The translations under genes were made by a program, and so were the position numbers. The notes below the pieces were generated by a model that was not told the DNA's origin, searched no databases, and was given only the letters and a program-made list of their open reading frames with translations. From assembly GCF_902652685.1 (NCBI RefSeq), contig NZ_CACRUY010000003.1:173345-237344 (forward strand): a stretch of DNA of 64,000 nt, given 5' to 3'. Below are positions 45,201 through 54,328 of this stretch, one piece after another (position 1 is the first letter of the stretch; each line of letters begins with the position of its first letter). Source of the stretch: Mycobacterium sp. Marseille-P9652 (GTDB lineage: Bacteria; Actinomycetota; Actinomycetes; Mycobacteriales; Mycobacteriaceae).

Positions 45201-45806
45201 CTAGTTCCGGCTGACGTCGATCGGGTGCGTCGCGAGCATCGACAGCGGTAGCGGCTGGCGGCGCAGCACCTGCCCCCATAGGTCGGCCCTCGGCCCCACC
45301 AAAACGTCAGACGGCAACGCCGACAAGACGATCCAGTCGTCGCGTTCGATCTCGCCCTCGAGCTGGCCGATGGTCCATCCCGAATACCCGGCGAAGATGC
45401 GCACACCTTCCACCAGCGGTGCGATGCCGTCTGGGTCGGCGTCGAGGTCCACCATCACCACCCGGCCGGCCACGTGACGCAAGCCCGGTGCCTCTTGCGG
45501 ATCCGCACCGACCCGCAACGTCGCCAGGCACAGGGCCGCGTCGCGCTTCACCGGTCCCCCGATGAACATCGTCTTCGGCTTGGCCGTCAGTTTGGCCCAC
45601 TGCGGCAACACGTTGTACACCGCGGTCTCGCTGGCCCGATTGAGCACGACGCCCAGCGTTCCGCCGTCGTTGTGCTCGACGATGTAGATCACGCTGCGCC
45701 GAAACGTCGGCTCCAGGAGATCGGTGTTGGCGAGCAGCAACGTGCCCGCGCGTACCCGCTGCGCGGCGGGCGCGATGTAGTCCTCTGGATCCTCCGGCGG
45801 CGGCAC
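45201..45806 (-). CDS. YqgE/AlgH family protein (UPF0301, Rv0038-like)
   Basis: 201 residues. [41 protein letters not shown] is the family signature, with later [16 protein letters not shown] and [19 protein letters not shown]. Function is unknown in most bacteria. GTG 45806 gives the same start as the tuberculosis protein ([13 protein letters not shown]); an AGGAGG lies 15 nt upstream, somewhat far, so a start nearer to it cannot be excluded. Divergent from the MFS gene. Confidence 0.92.
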   Translation of the reverse strand: MPPPEDPEDYIAPAAQRVRAGTLLLANTDLLEPTFRRSVIYIVEHNDGGTLGVVLNRASETAVYNVLPQWAKLTAKPKTMFIGGPVKRDAALCLATLRVGADPQEAPGLRHVAGRVVMVDLDADPDGIAPLVEGVRIFAGYSGWTIGQLEGEIERDDWIVLSALPSDVLVGPRADLWGQVLRRQPLPLSMLATHPIDVSRN

Positions 45807-45908
45807 TTCACCATCATCGCACCTCCTTCCCGTCGCCCGGGGCAATCGAGCGTTCACCGCGAATATTTGTAGTGTTGATCAAGCGGCGTCGTCCGCCGAC
45901 TCGAATTC

Positions 45909-47228
45909 GTGGAAGACGGTTCTGTGATCCAAACCCGGATGAACTCGGGCGCACCCGTGCACCTTTGGCGGTCGGTGCGCGATTTGCCCGACTTCTGGCG
46001 GCTGCTGCAAGTGCGGATGGCGAGCCAATTCGGCGACGGCCTGTTTCAGGCCGGGATGGCCGGTGCGCTGCTGTTCAACCCGGACCGCGCCACCGATCCG
46101 ATGGCCATTGCGCGGGCTTTCACCGTGCTGTTCTTGCCGTACTCGCTGCTGGGCCCGTTCGCCGGCGCGCTGATGGACCGTTGGGACCGCCGACTGGTGC
46201 TCGTCGGCGCCAATGTGAGCCGGCTCGTCCTCATCGCGGCGATCGGAACGATCCTGGCGCTTCGCGCGGGGGATATGCCGCTATTGTTCGCCGCTTTGAT
46301 CGCCAACGGCCTCGCCCGGTTCGTCGCGTCGGGCCTATCGGCGTCGCTCCCGCACGTCGTGCCGCGCGAACGGGTGGTCACGATGAACTCGGTGGCCACC
46401 GCGTCCGGCGCGGCCGCCGCGTTTCTTGGCGCGAACTTCATGCTGGTGCCGCGATTCCTCGTCGGCGCCGGCGACAAGGGTGCGTCGGCGATCATCTTCC
46501 TTACCGCGCTTCCGATTTCGCTCGCGTTGCTGCTCTCGTGGCGGTTCAAACCCCGCGCGCTGGGCCCCGACGACACCAAGAGGGCCATCCACGGGCCGGT
46601 GGTCTACGCGGTTATCACGGGCTGGATGCACGGTGTGCGCACGGTGGCGCAGCGCCCAACGGTGGCCGCAACGCTCTCGGGGCTGGCCGCGCACCGCATG
46701 GTGGTCGGGATCAACTCGCTACTCATGCTGCTGCTGGTCCACCACCTGACGGGCCGAGCGGCGTCGGGAGGGCTGGGGACCGCGTTGTTGTTCTTCGCCG
46801 TCTCGGGCCTGGGAGCGTTTCTGGCCAACGTGTTGACGCCGTCGGCGGTGCGGCGTTGGGGCCGCTACGCGACGGCGAACGGTGCGTTGGCGGCGTCGGC
46901 CGTCATCCAGCTTCCCGCCGCCACGCTGCTGCTCCCGGTGATGGTCGGGTCCAGCTTTCTGCTCGGGGTGTCCGGGCAGATGGTCAAGCTGTGCGCCGAC
47001 TCGGCGATGCAGATGGACGTCGACGACGCCCTGCGCGGACACGTGTTCGCGGTTCAGGACGCGTTGTTCTGGGTGGCGTTCATCGTTGCTATCACGGTTG
47101 CGGCGACGGTGATTCCCGACGATGGCCGCGCCCCGGCTTTCGTGCTGTTCGGCTCGGTGCTGTATCTCGGTGGGCTTCTCTTGCACGCCTTCATCGGCCG
47201 CCGGGGCGAGCCGAGGACCGATCGCTAA
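45909..47228 (+). CDS. Major facilitator superfamily transporter (Rv0037c-like)
   Basis: About 439 residues and 11-12 membrane helices. MFS landmarks: [35 protein letters not shown] (motif A-like loop) and [36 protein letters not shown]. It falls among MFS_3-type macrolide/siderophore-like exporters; substrate unknown. Starts GTG 45909, GTG 45924 (GGAAG 8 nt upstream) and ATG 45939 are all possible. Confidence 0.88.
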   Translation: MEDGSVIQTRMNSGAPVHLWRSVRDLPDFWRLLQVRMASQFGDGLFQAGMAGALLFNPDRATDPMAIARAFTVLFLPYSLLGPFAGALMDRWDRRLVLVGANVSRLVLIAAIGTILALRAGDMPLLFAALIANGLARFVASGLSASLPHVVPRERVVTMNSVATASGAAAAFLGANFMLVPRFLVGAGDKGASAIIFLTALPISLALLLSWRFKPRALGPDDTKRAIHGPVVYAVITGWMHGVRTVAQRPTVAATLSGLAAHRMVVGINSLLMLLLVHHLTGRAASGGLGTALLFFAVSGLGAFLANVLTPSAVRRWGRYATANGALAASAVIQLPAATLLLPVMVGSSFLLGVSGQMVKLCADSAMQMDVDDALRGHVFAVQDALFWVAFIVAITVAATVIPDDGRAPAFVLFGSVLYLGGLLLHAFIGRRGEPRTDR

Positions 47229-47281
47229 GGTACGTACGTGTTTGTCCCGTCCGCGTTGCTCTCGACGGCCCGGAGGCATTG

Positions 47282-48055
47282 ATGGCTGGACCCGGGCCGA
47301 TCGTCGCCGACCTGCGCGCCGAAAGTGACGACCTGGACGCTCTGGTCGCGCCGCTCCCGGCGCAGCGCTGGGCCGACGCCACGCCTGCCCCCGGTTGGAC
47401 CATTGCGCACCAGATCGGTCACCTCCTGTGGACAGACCGGGTCGCCCTGACCGCCGTCACCGACGAGGCCGGTTTCGCCGAAGCCCTGCAAGCCGCGGCG
47501 GCCGATCCGACGGGTTTTGTCGACGCGGGCGCGGCGGACTTGGCGGCCCTGCCGCCGGCCGAACTGCTCGACGAATGGCGACGCACCCGCGTACGGCTGC
47601 ACGAGGCGCTGCTGACGGTTCCCGACGGCCGGAAGTTGCCGTGGTTCGGGCCGCCGATGAGCGCGGCATCCATGGCCACCGCGCGGTTGATGGAGACGTG
47701 GGCGCACGGGCTTGACGTGGCCGATGCGCTCGGCGTCGAGCGCCGGCCCACCGAGCGGCTGCGCTCGATCGCGCACCTCGGGGTGCGCACCCGCGATTAC
47801 GCGTTTGCCGTCCACAATTTGGCGCCTCCCGCCGAGCAGTTTTTTGTCGAGCTGCGCGGACCGAGTGGTGACACGTGGAGTTGGGGACCGCCGGACGCCG
47901 TGCAGCGAGTCACCGGTTCCGCGGAAGACTTTTGTTTCCTGGTGACGCAGCGACGTCCGCTGAGCGCCCTGGACCTCACGGCGCAGGGTCCGGACGCGCA
48001 GCGCTGGCTGGAGATCGCGCAGGCTTTCGCTGGGCCGCCGGGCGCCGGGCGATGA
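47282..48055 (+). CDS. TIGR03084/maleylpyruvate-isomerase-type DinB-fold protein (Rv0036c-like)
   Basis: 257 residues; GGAGG 7 nt before ATG 47282. N-terminal DinB-like four-helix bundle with the metal-binding triad pattern: [23 protein letters not shown] and later [17 protein letters not shown]; the C-terminal part ([35 protein letters not shown]) matches the wHTH-like MDMPI C-domain. Family members include mycothiol-dependent enzymes, so use of mycothiol is plausible but unproven here. 53 nt after the MFS gene, likely the same transcript. Confidence 0.88.
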   Translation: MAGPGPIVADLRAESDDLDALVAPLPAQRWADATPAPGWTIAHQIGHLLWTDRVALTAVTDEAGFAEALQAAAADPTGFVDAGAADLAALPPAELLDEWRRTRVRLHEALLTVPDGRKLPWFGPPMSAASMATARLMETWAHGLDVADALGVERRPTERLRSIAHLGVRTRDYAFAVHNLAPPAEQFFVELRGPSGDTWSWGPPDAVQRVTGSAEDFCFLVTQRRPLSALDLTAQGPDAQRWLEIAQAFAGPPGAGR

Positions 48056-48110
48056 GCGCGCGCAGCGCGCGAAGAGAGACGGCGCCCATCCAACCCAGCG
48101 CCGGGCGCGC

Positions 48111-48464
48111 CTAGTGCAGCGGGCCGCCGTACATCGCTTTGTGTTCGGCCTCGGCCTCTTCCCGCAACGCCGTGATTGCCAGGTTGAGCCTGTCGGCAAG
48201 CTCGCCGTGGGCGTAGCCGGTCATCACGCCCGGATGCAGGACCAGTTCGAGCAGCCTGCCGTCGGAGTTCGCGACCGCATACACGTCTCCCAAATCGACG
48301 CTGTAGGTGACGGCCTCGGCTTGCGCGACGAGGGCCTCCCACTTGTCGGCCGCCTCGCTGAGTTCCCGGAGAACGGATTCGACGAGGTCTTTGTCGCTGG
48401 AATGCGAGCGACCGCCGGACCCCGACACCCGGCCAGTATCGTCGACCCCTCCGACCAGCGTCAA
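48111..48464 (-). CDS. YbaB/EbfC-like protein (Rv0030-like)
   Basis: 117 residues from TTG 48464; GTG 48428 is the only nearby alternative since an in-frame TAG lies upstream. The core (LVESVLRELSEAADKWEALVAQAEAVTYSVDLGDVYAVANSDGRLLELVLHPGVMTGYAHGELADRLNLAITALREEAEAEHKAMYG) has the helix-strand-strand-strand-helix order of YbaB nucleoid-associated proteins, of which ESX loci carry members of EspL type. Last gene of the Rv0023-Rv0030-like cluster; the adjacent gene is Rv0036c-like, so the H37Rv block Rv0031-Rv0035 is absent. Confidence 0.75.
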   Translation of the reverse strand: MTLVGGVDDTGRVSGSGGRSHSSDKDLVESVLRELSEAADKWEALVAQAEAVTYSVDLGDVYAVANSDGRLLELVLHPGVMTGYAHGELADRLNLAITALREEAEAEHKAMYGGPLH

Positions 48465-48485
48465 TTCATCGCCTAACTGCCGTGT

Positions 48486-49796
48486 CTACGACGGCGGCGC
48501 CGCCTCCAGCGCCTGGAACCAGCGCAGGTGATAGTTCGCCGACACCGTGTCTCCGATGACGAAGGCTTCGGTGGCGGCCAGCAACAGGCAGTTGAGCAGG
48601 AGCGTGGGGTCGACGTTCGGATGCTGAACCAGCAGTTGGTACCGGGCGGTGTCGAGATGAACGCGCAAGACGTCGACCTCTTGATCGGCGATGCGGGTGC
48701 CCGCGGCCGCGGTACTCGCCATCGCGTGCACCATCCTCGGCAACCCGTCGCGCCGCGTCGCCGCGCTCAGCGCGCCGCCGAGATCGTCGGTCGCCGGAAG
48801 TTCGCGCGGCTGCAGCGAGGACGTCGTCGTCGCCAAGTCGGCCGAGCGGCGCAACGAATCACCGGGGGCGTACGTGACGACGCGCGCCGTCTCGCCGATC
48901 AGGGCGGCGGCCTTGCCGTCGCGTCGCGCGGGGTCCAGTAGCCGCACACCGGCCGGGAGGGAGATCCCCGGCGGGATCCACCCGTGGGCCAGGTCGGTCA
49001 CCACCACTGTGGTGCCGTCGACATGATCCCCGACCGCCCAGTTCAGCCGCGGCTCCTGCCGGACGACGAACTCCAGCAGGCGATTCAGCCGGTCGCCGTC
49101 GGGCTCCCCGCGGGCTGGAACTGCGTGCGCCGGGGCCGCTTCGTCGGGTGCGCTCGCGGGCGGGGGAGGGGCCGCTACCGGTGCCTCGATGACGGGTTCC
49201 GGCTCCACCGCCTCGGGCGGCTCCGGGGGAGCCGGCAGCGGGGGAACCGGGGGAGCGGGCATGTCATCGGTGACGGCCGGTATGACGAGGGTTTCGTCAT
49301 GGCGAGGCGCGGCGACACGCCACCGCGGCTCGGGTGTCGCCTGTGCCGGCGCGGGCACAGGCTCCCATTCGGTGACCGCGGGCAGGACCTGCGTCGCCTC
49401 GAAATCCGTCCCGGGGACGTGCCGGGCCCTCCGGTGCGCCGGGGCAGGCACGGTATGCAGTTGGCGCACCGTCGACTCGACCCTCCGCTCGGCGCGGGCG
49501 CGTGCGTCGTCGATGATTCGGGCTTCTTCGGCCTGGCGCGCGGGGTCGGGCAACCCAGAGCGCTTGACGAGCTTCAGCTCGTCATTGGCACTTCTGGCGA
49601 TTCGCTCGAGATCGGTCCTGAGATGCTCTGCCAGACCGGCGGTTTCGGGATCGGTCGTCGACAGCTCGGCAGGCCAGAGTCCACCGGTCACCCAGGGGGT
49701 GCAATCGATGGGAGAGCTGAAGGCCGGAATCGCCAGTGATTCTCGGGTCGCTCTCCGGAGGCGCTGGCGCGCCGTTATCCGACCGAAGATCGCCAC
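48486..49796 (-). CDS. DUF5632/DUF5631 protein (Rv0029-like)
   Basis: 436 residues from GTG 49796. A conserved N-terminal part (RLRRATRESLAIPAFSSPIDCTPWVTGGLWP, helices to about 105), a long Pro/Ala/Glu-rich disordered middle (about 120-235), then a globular C-terminal half (LLEFVVRQEPRLNWAVGDHVDGTTVVVTDLAHGWIPPGISLPAGVRLLDP ... VRVHLDTARYQLLVQHPNVDPTLLLNCLLLAATEAFVIGDTVSANYHLRWFQALE). This is the domain arrangement of Rv0029 and its ESX-2-proximal paralogue Rv3899c. No signal peptide. Role unknown; linkage to type VII secretion is inferred from the paralogous loci. Confidence 0.85.
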   Translation of the reverse strand: MAIFGRITARQRLRRATRESLAIPAFSSPIDCTPWVTGGLWPAELSTTDPETAGLAEHLRTDLERIARSANDELKLVKRSGLPDPARQAEEARIIDDARARAERRVESTVRQLHTVPAPAHRRARHVPGTDFEATQVLPAVTEWEPVPAPAQATPEPRWRVAAPRHDETLVIPAVTDDMPAPPVPPLPAPPEPPEAVEPEPVIEAPVAAPPPPASAPDEAAPAHAVPARGEPDGDRLNRLLEFVVRQEPRLNWAVGDHVDGTTVVVTDLAHGWIPPGISLPAGVRLLDPARRDGKAAALIGETARVVTYAPGDSLRRSADLATTTSSLQPRELPATDDLGGALSAATRRDGLPRMVHAMASTAAAGTRIADQEVDVLRVHLDTARYQLLVQHPNVDPTLLLNCLLLAATEAFVIGDTVSANYHLRWFQALEAAPPS

Positions 49797-49877
49797 CGGC
49801 TAAGCCTACCGGCACTACCGGGGGGCCTTTCCAGTCAGTGAATTGTGCCGCCGTCACCACGTGGGTAGCGTGTGGCC

Positions 49878-50021
49878 ATGGCCGATTCTGCGCTGCAGCA
49901 GCAACTCGACGAAGTGCGCACCCTGCTGGCGCGCGCGCGAGAGTTGTTCGGCGCCAATCCCATTGAGCCGCCCACCGATATCGCACCCGACCCGGACGCG
50001 GCCAAGGTCTGGCTGCTGTAG
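49878..50021 (+). CDS. Small leaderless protein, 47 residues
   Basis: MADSALQQQLDEVRTLLARARELFGANPIEPPTDIAPDPDAAKVWLL, an amphipathic helix and a proline-rich acidic tail. TAGCGT (49866-49871) ends 6 nt before the ATG, giving a leaderless start. It lies on the strand opposite to the surrounding cluster, between the Rv0028- and Rv0029-like genes, and ends 13 nt from the former's stop. Codon use is normal for the genome. No family recognised. Confidence 0.6.
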   Translation: MADSALQQQLDEVRTLLARARELFGANPIEPPTDIAPDPDAAKVWLL

Positions 50022-50034
50022 GACGACGGTAAGC

Positions 50035-50340
50035 CTACTTTGCGCGGCTGCGCAGTTTGTGCGCCAGCAACGTCTCGATGGCGACGTCGAGGTCCCGGAC
50101 GGTGGGCACCTCCGCGGACGGAGTGTGGCCGGCCGCAACGATCTCGTCGCGGACTTCCAGCAAGGCCTTCAGGCACGACACGTCGGCGGTCAGCAGAATG
50201 CCCCGCGCGAGGGTCTCGGCGTCGGTCTCCATCGCCCCTTCGGTCAGCGCGACGCTGTGCATGTATCCGCCGCGGCAGGAGCGGACCAGGATGTGCCCAC
50301 TCGGGTGAACGGTGTCGAAAGCGGGGTTGGCGTCCGTCAT
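50035..50340 (-). CDS. Rv0028-like protein (DUF2694)
   Basis: 101 residues, the same length as Rv0028. N-terminal beta segment (DTVHPSGHILVRSCRGGYMHSVALTEGAMETDAETLARGILLTADVSCLKALLEVRDEI) then a helical tail (VPTVRDLDVAIETLLAHKL). Its ATG overlaps the stop of the upstream Rv0027-like gene by 4 nt. Family function unknown; members recur in ESX-linked loci (EspM/Rv3897c neighbourhoods), which is the only clue. Confidence 0.85.
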   Translation of the reverse strand: MTDANPAFDTVHPSGHILVRSCRGGYMHSVALTEGAMETDAETLARGILLTADVSCLKALLEVRDEIVAAGHTPSAEVPTVRDLDVAIETLLAHKLRSRAK

Positions 50341-50654
50341 CGACCGCCGTCGACGATGCCGCGGAACTGCCGCGCCGCATCCTGCTCGTGCCGCTCCCAC
50401 ATCGCCGCGGACAATGTCAGATTCTCCGCCATGTCGGCGTGGTCGTCGGCCTGTTGCTCGTAGCATTGCCGCCGGACCTCGAGCAGTTCGCGTCCGGCGT
50501 CGCGGAGCTCACTGAAGATCGGGCCGAGCGAGTCCAGGCTTTCCTGGATCGCGTCATGCGATGACGGGACGGTGCGCAGGTAGTCGGAGGTCTCGCGGTG
50601 ACGTGCGGCAGCTTCGCGCAGGTGCGCGGGCACTACCTGGATCGAATCTGCCAT
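50337..50654 (-). CDS. Rv0027-like helical protein (DUF2580/EspC-type)
   Basis: 105 residues, all helical: IQVVPAHLREAAARHRETSDYLRTVPSSHDAIQESLDSLGPIFSELRDAGRELLEVRRQCYEQQADDHADMAENLTLSAAMWERHEQ. The size and helix-turn-helix hairpin pattern are those of ESX-1-secretion-associated (EspC/DUF2580) proteins, which are type VII substrates. A strict WxG and a YxxxD/E secretion tail are not both evident (YEQQADD is a weak match). Coupled to the Rv0028-like gene. Confidence 0.8.
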   Translation of the reverse strand: MADSIQVVPAHLREAAARHRETSDYLRTVPSSHDAIQESLDSLGPIFSELRDAGRELLEVRRQCYEQQADDHADMAENLTLSAAMWERHEQDAARQFRGIVDGGR

Positions 50655-50695
50655 TTGCTGTCTCCTGTCATGCGTCGTCGGCGGGCCGGCGGTTT

Positions 50696-52096
50696 CTATT
50701 GTGTGGTGGTGGGTGCGGGCGCAGGCCGGGCGGGTGTCTGTGGGTCGGTCCTGGGCGGCGCGTCCGCGCTCGTGGACGGCGCCGGTGGGTGTTCCCAGCC
50801 TAGAAAGCCCGGGCCGCTCACGGTGGCGATGCGTTGAATCTGCCCGTCCAGCACCGCTTTGCCCGGGCCCAGCGCAAGCGCGTGCCGATCGGTGAAGATG
50901 CCGATGTCGCCGGGCTGCAGCCGCGGCGGGTCGATCGGTTCGGCGACCGGTGATCCCGCAGCGGGGATGGTGATTCCCTGCTGGCGGAACGCATCTGGGA
51001 TGGGCACCCCGGCGATCGCCGCCTTGATCGCGGCCGCGAGTTGAGCATTGGCCGCCGCGACCGTCTCACCGTCGGGCAGTGTCACCGTCACCCCCGACGG
51101 TGGTGGCGAGGAGTCCTCGGGTTGTTCGGCGGCGGCGTCGGGGTCGGGCTCGTCCAGGTCCCGGGCCTCCGGCGGCCGGGGCTTGTCGTCGCCGAACGCC
51201 CGCAGTGTCGGATCCCCCCTGCCGCCGTCCGGCAGCGCGGGCAGCGGCAAGCCCAGACCACCCAACGAACCCGGCGCCGCACCGAGGCCCGGCAGCGGCC
51301 CGGCGCCCAGGGCGGGAAGGGCCGGCATCGGCGGCGACGGCATCGGAGCTGCGGCAGGTCCGGCGCCCGGTGGCTGGCTGAGTGACCCGTCCGTGTCCGG
51401 GTCCGCCTCGTCGGCCACATCGAGCAGAGGGTCCCAAGCGGGATCATCCGGCGCCGGATCCTCGTCGGCGTCGGCCGATGTGCGCACCCCGTCACCGCTG
51501 CCCGGGTCGCTCCGGGACGCGTCGTACAGCGATGTCCAGGCGGCCATCAGGGCGGACTTCGACGTGTCGTCCAGGCTGGCGTTGAGCACCACGGCGCGGA
51601 TGTCTCGAAGCTTGCCGATGAGGAACCGCTGGAAGTCCCGGGCTCCCGCGGGGGTGTCCAGATCGGAGCGCGCCTGCACCGCCGCCTCCGTTTCACGCTG
51701 CAGCTTCACCAGCGCCTCCCGTCCCTCGACGGTCGTGAGGTGTGCGTTGAGGATGGCCGCGACCACCTGCATGTCGAGCTGCGAGCTGGTCGAATTCTGT
51801 TGTGCCAAAGCCGTTTCGGCGCGTGCGATGGCATCCGCGGCATCGCCGCTCTCGCGCTCGTCGGGGGCTGCCGGCGGGGGCGCGTTCGGCGGTGGGTCGG
51901 GCGTCGCGGCGCCGAACACATCCGGGTGTTGCCGATGGATCTTGCCCAGAATGGCGCTGAGTTGCTCGGAACCGGTTGCGGGACTGAGGACGGCGGCCAC
52001 TTCGCTCGGCGCCAATCCGGTCTGCCACGCGGTCGCGTCTCCGGTGCGGTCCCTGAGAGCGGCAACCGCCGCGAGCAACTCGTCATGTACCGACAT
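50696..52096 (-). CDS. Rv0026-like protein (DUF4226)
   Basis: 466 residues. Helical DUF4226-type domain at about 85-195, containing LDTPAGARDFQRFLIGKLRDIRAVV, nearly the same as the [25 protein letters not shown] of the Rv0025-like neighbour; a long Pro/Gly/Ala-rich middle (about 205-345); a C-terminal module (PRLQPGDIGIFTDRHALALGPGKAVLDGQIQRIATVSGPGFLGWEHPP, about 390-440) that looks like a small beta-barrel, reminiscent of the P60-type PGDIGIF segment without its catalytic residues. No signal peptide. Function unknown. Confidence 0.82.
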   Translation of the reverse strand: MSVHDELLAAVAALRDRTGDATAWQTGLAPSEVAAVLSPATGSEQLSAILGKIHRQHPDVFGAATPDPPPNAPPPAAPDERESGDAADAIARAETALAQQNSTSSQLDMQVVAAILNAHLTTVEGREALVKLQRETEAAVQARSDLDTPAGARDFQRFLIGKLRDIRAVVLNASLDDTSKSALMAAWTSLYDASRSDPGSGDGVRTSADADEDPAPDDPAWDPLLDVADEADPDTDGSLSQPPGAGPAAAPMPSPPMPALPALGAGPLPGLGAAPGSLGGLGLPLPALPDGGRGDPTLRAFGDDKPRPPEARDLDEPDPDAAAEQPEDSSPPPSGVTVTLPDGETVAAANAQLAAAIKAAIAGVPIPDAFRQQGITIPAAGSPVAEPIDPPRLQPGDIGIFTDRHALALGPGKAVLDGQIQRIATVSGPGFLGWEHPPAPSTSADAPPRTDPQTPARPAPAPTTTQ

Positions 52097-52227
52097 GGCC
52101 TATGCCGCTGGCGGTGTGGTTCGCTGCGCCACGTATCGTGACCCCTCCATGCCGGGCGACGGTACGCAGGGCGCATCGCGGCTGACAATTCAGCACGACC
52201 GACGTTGTGAACAAACACCTTTCGCCT

Positions 52228-52581
52228 TCACTGGCCGTACTGCGTCCGCAGGCCGTCCAGCACGGTCCTCTTCTCGCGGCCCAGTTCCCGGGCTTCCGCC
52301 AAGACGGCGGAGATCTCGCGGTGCTTGGCAAGCAGAAACCTCTGAAACTCGCGCGCGCCCGACGGGGTGTCCAAGGCCAGGTCCGCCTGGTTTGCCACGG
52401 CGTTCTCGATGTCCTCGCCGATCGCCTCCAGGCGCCCGAGGCTTTCCCGCATGGCGGCGTGGGCGGTGGTGAGCACGTCGGCGAGGACGCGGTCGGCGTC
52501 GGTGATCGCGTCGTGCCGACGCGCGAGCTGCGCCTGCCGCGCTCGCACCGCGTCGATCGAAGGCCCGGCCCGTTCCGGCAT
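52228..52581 (-). CDS. Rv0025-like helical protein (DUF4226)
   Basis: 117 residues from ATG 52581, with GAAGGGG about 8 nt upstream. Two long helices ([103 protein letters not shown]) make up the whole protein, a shape common to type VII secretion substrates and chaperones. The [13 protein letters not shown] block is shared with the Rv0026-like neighbour, indicating an internal duplication in the cluster. Confidence 0.82.
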   Translation of the reverse strand: MPERAGPSIDAVRARQAQLARRHDAITDADRVLADVLTTAHAAMRESLGRLEAIGEDIENAVANQADLALDTPSGAREFQRFLLAKHREISAVLAEARELGREKRTVLDGLRTQYGQ

Positions 52582-52615
52582 TCGGATCAACCCCTTCGCC
52601 TTGCCCGGATCACTG

Positions 52616-53413
52616 TCATAGCGGTCGCCGGATCGCGACGTTGGCCCCCATCCGGCTGATCCGCACCGACGCACCCGAATACGGTGCTTCGACCACCAGG
52701 TTGTTGCCGATGGCCAGCTGCACGTGCCCGGCATGCGGGAAGACGAGATCGCCGGGACGGACCTGTGACCGCGGCACCGGGATTCCGTCGTTGATCTGCT
52801 GATACGTGGAGCGGTCGAGGTGAACCCCGGCCTGCGCATACGACCACTGCACCAGCCCGGAACAGTCGAACTGCTCGGGCCCCGTCGCACCCCAGACGTA
52901 GGGTCGTCCCAGGCGTGACAGCGCGGCGCGCACCGCGAGTGCGGCGCGGCCGTTCACCGACTCCGGACCGCGGTGCCGTAGCCGGTATCTCAGCGCCCGC
53001 AGCGCCGCCGCGTGTCGCCGAGCCTGCAGGCGGGCGGACAGCACATGTCCACGCTGGGTGCGCAGCCGCGCCGCTCGACGCCGCATCGCCTCCCGCTGCG
53101 CCAGCGGCGAGACGGCGGTGACGGTGTCGGCGCGGGCCTCGTCGAGAACGCCTCGGGTGAGCCGTCGGGCCTCGGACCGGTCCCGGGAGGCCTTCGCGAC
53201 GACCTCCGCGGCCGCAGCGTCGATGCGGACGGCCGAGAGCAGCCGCTGTCGCGTGCGCTCGACCGCGTCCCGATAGTACTGCAACGCAACATGATTCGGT
53301 TGTGGCACGAGGCCATCGCGGCGCTCCAAGCCGACGTCCCACGCCGGTGGGCGCACGTCGCCGGCGAAGAACTCATGGGCCCGCCTCAGCAGGTCGATCT
53401 CGCCGGACGTCAC
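52616..53413 (-). CDS. NlpC/P60 family peptidase (Rv0024-like)
   Basis: 265 residues from GTG 53413, overlapping the upstream regulator stop in GTGA. A helical, arginine-rich N-terminal half (to about 145) precedes the NlpC/P60 domain: [39 protein letters not shown] holds the catalytic cysteine, [20 protein letters not shown] the histidine and polar third residue. The domain cleaves gamma-D-Glu-mDAP-type bonds in peptidoglycan, but no signal peptide is seen; in paralogous ESX clusters the helical N-terminus is thought to be the secretion domain. Confidence 0.9.
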   Translation of the reverse strand: MTSGEIDLLRRAHEFFAGDVRPPAWDVGLERRDGLVPQPNHVALQYYRDAVERTRQRLLSAVRIDAAAAEVVAKASRDRSEARRLTRGVLDEARADTVTAVSPLAQREAMRRRAARLRTQRGHVLSARLQARRHAAALRALRYRLRHRGPESVNGRAALAVRAALSRLGRPYVWGATGPEQFDCSGLVQWSYAQAGVHLDRSTYQQINDGIPVPRSQVRPGDLVFPHAGHVQLAIGNNLVVEAPYSGASVRISRMGANVAIRRPL

Positions 53414-54186
53414 GACGCCCCCTGTTGCGTGACGTCCCGGTCCGCCGCTTCGACGGCCTCGACGAAGGCGCGAACGCGGGGGAGTGCCCCCGCCGGAATC
53501 ACCCCGCTGCTCCGCATGTCGAAGACGTCGTCGGCGGCCACGCCGATCAGAGCGGCGAGGATCGTCTCCGGCAGGGACGACCGGGAGCAGGCCCGGTCGA
53601 ACCGGGCGGTCAGGCTGGTGGGCATCCGCTCCAGCAGGGTCTGGCGCGTCGCCTCGAGTTCCTGCAGGTGATCCATCAGCCGGCCCGTCGAGTCGGCTCC
53701 GGCGTTCACCGCCACCCGCCACGAACTCGCGGCGAGCATCTCCGCCTTGACGCACTGCGCGATCACAGACTGAATATACGTCTCATATTCGTTTGATGTT
53801 GTCGCCGGCAGCCGATCGATGACGGATTTGAGGGCGTCGAGCTGCGCCTCGGCGTAGCCTTCCAGCACTTCGGTATCGCTGTGGCGATCGACCACCACCG
53901 GACCCGTGCGCCTCGCCGGCGGCGCGGTGGGGGACTGGGCGGCGAGCAACCGCGCCAGCTCCGCTTCCGGATCCGCGGCCACCAGAAGCCGGGAGTAGGT
54001 GCCCGGCGGCAGACCGAGGCCGTTTTCAACCTTTTGAACTGTGCTTTTGTGCGGTTTGCGCGCTCCGCGTTCGAGAAAGCTCAGCCCCATGACGCTGACG
54101 CCCGTCGCGGCCGCCAGCTCGGCGAGCGACCAGTCGCGCGATTCGCGCAGGGCGCGGATTGCCGCACCGGCCGATTCACGGCTCAC
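53410..54186 (-). CDS. XRE-family transcriptional regulator (Rv0023-like)
   Basis: 258 residues from GTG 54186 (VSRESAGAAIRALRESRDWSLAELAAATGVSVMGLSFLERGARKPHKSTVQKVENGLGLPPGTYSRLL). The N-terminal HTH_3 domain is complete; the remaining 180 residues are helical (YAEAQLDALKSVIDRLPATTSNEYETYIQSVIAQCVKAEMLAASSWRVAVNAGADSTGRLMDHL) and highly conserved in slow growers. Divergent from whiB5 across a 142-nt AT-richer region with a palindrome. Likely regulates itself, the downstream NlpC/P60 cluster and perhaps whiB5. Confidence 0.92.
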   Translation of the reverse strand: MSRESAGAAIRALRESRDWSLAELAAATGVSVMGLSFLERGARKPHKSTVQKVENGLGLPPGTYSRLLVAADPEAELARLLAAQSPTAPPARRTGPVVVDRHSDTEVLEGYAEAQLDALKSVIDRLPATTSNEYETYIQSVIAQCVKAEMLAASSWRVAVNAGADSTGRLMDHLQELEATRQTLLERMPTSLTARFDRACSRSSLPETILAALIGVAADDVFDMRSSGVIPAGALPRVRAFVEAVEAADRDVTQQGAS

Positions 54187-54283
54187 CGCAGGCTCCGGCC
54201 ATAGGCCGGATATTACACAGCAGCCTCGACCAGATTTGGGATATACGTTTTTGTCTCGTTTCTCTTGCGGTGGCCGCTCGGAT

Positions 54284-54293
54284 GCGTATACGC
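54284..54293. promoter_or_regulatory. Palindrome in the xre-whiB5 intergenic region
   Basis: GCGTATACGC is a perfect 10-bp palindrome 36 nt upstream of whiB5; a related ATATACG occurs at 54241-54247. TATACG within it is a plausible whiB5 -10, so a protein bound here would repress whiB5. The XRE protein encoded next door is the natural candidate. Confidence 0.45.
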
Positions 54294-54328
54294 TTTCGAC
54301 TACGTTCAAGCCCGACGAGGAGGCCGAG

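Noticed and set aside
45872-48055. A 727-codon plus-strand frame covering the MFS gene
   Set aside because: Only its 3' part (from ATG 47282) is a real gene; the first 470 codons are a shadow of the MFS transporter in another frame.
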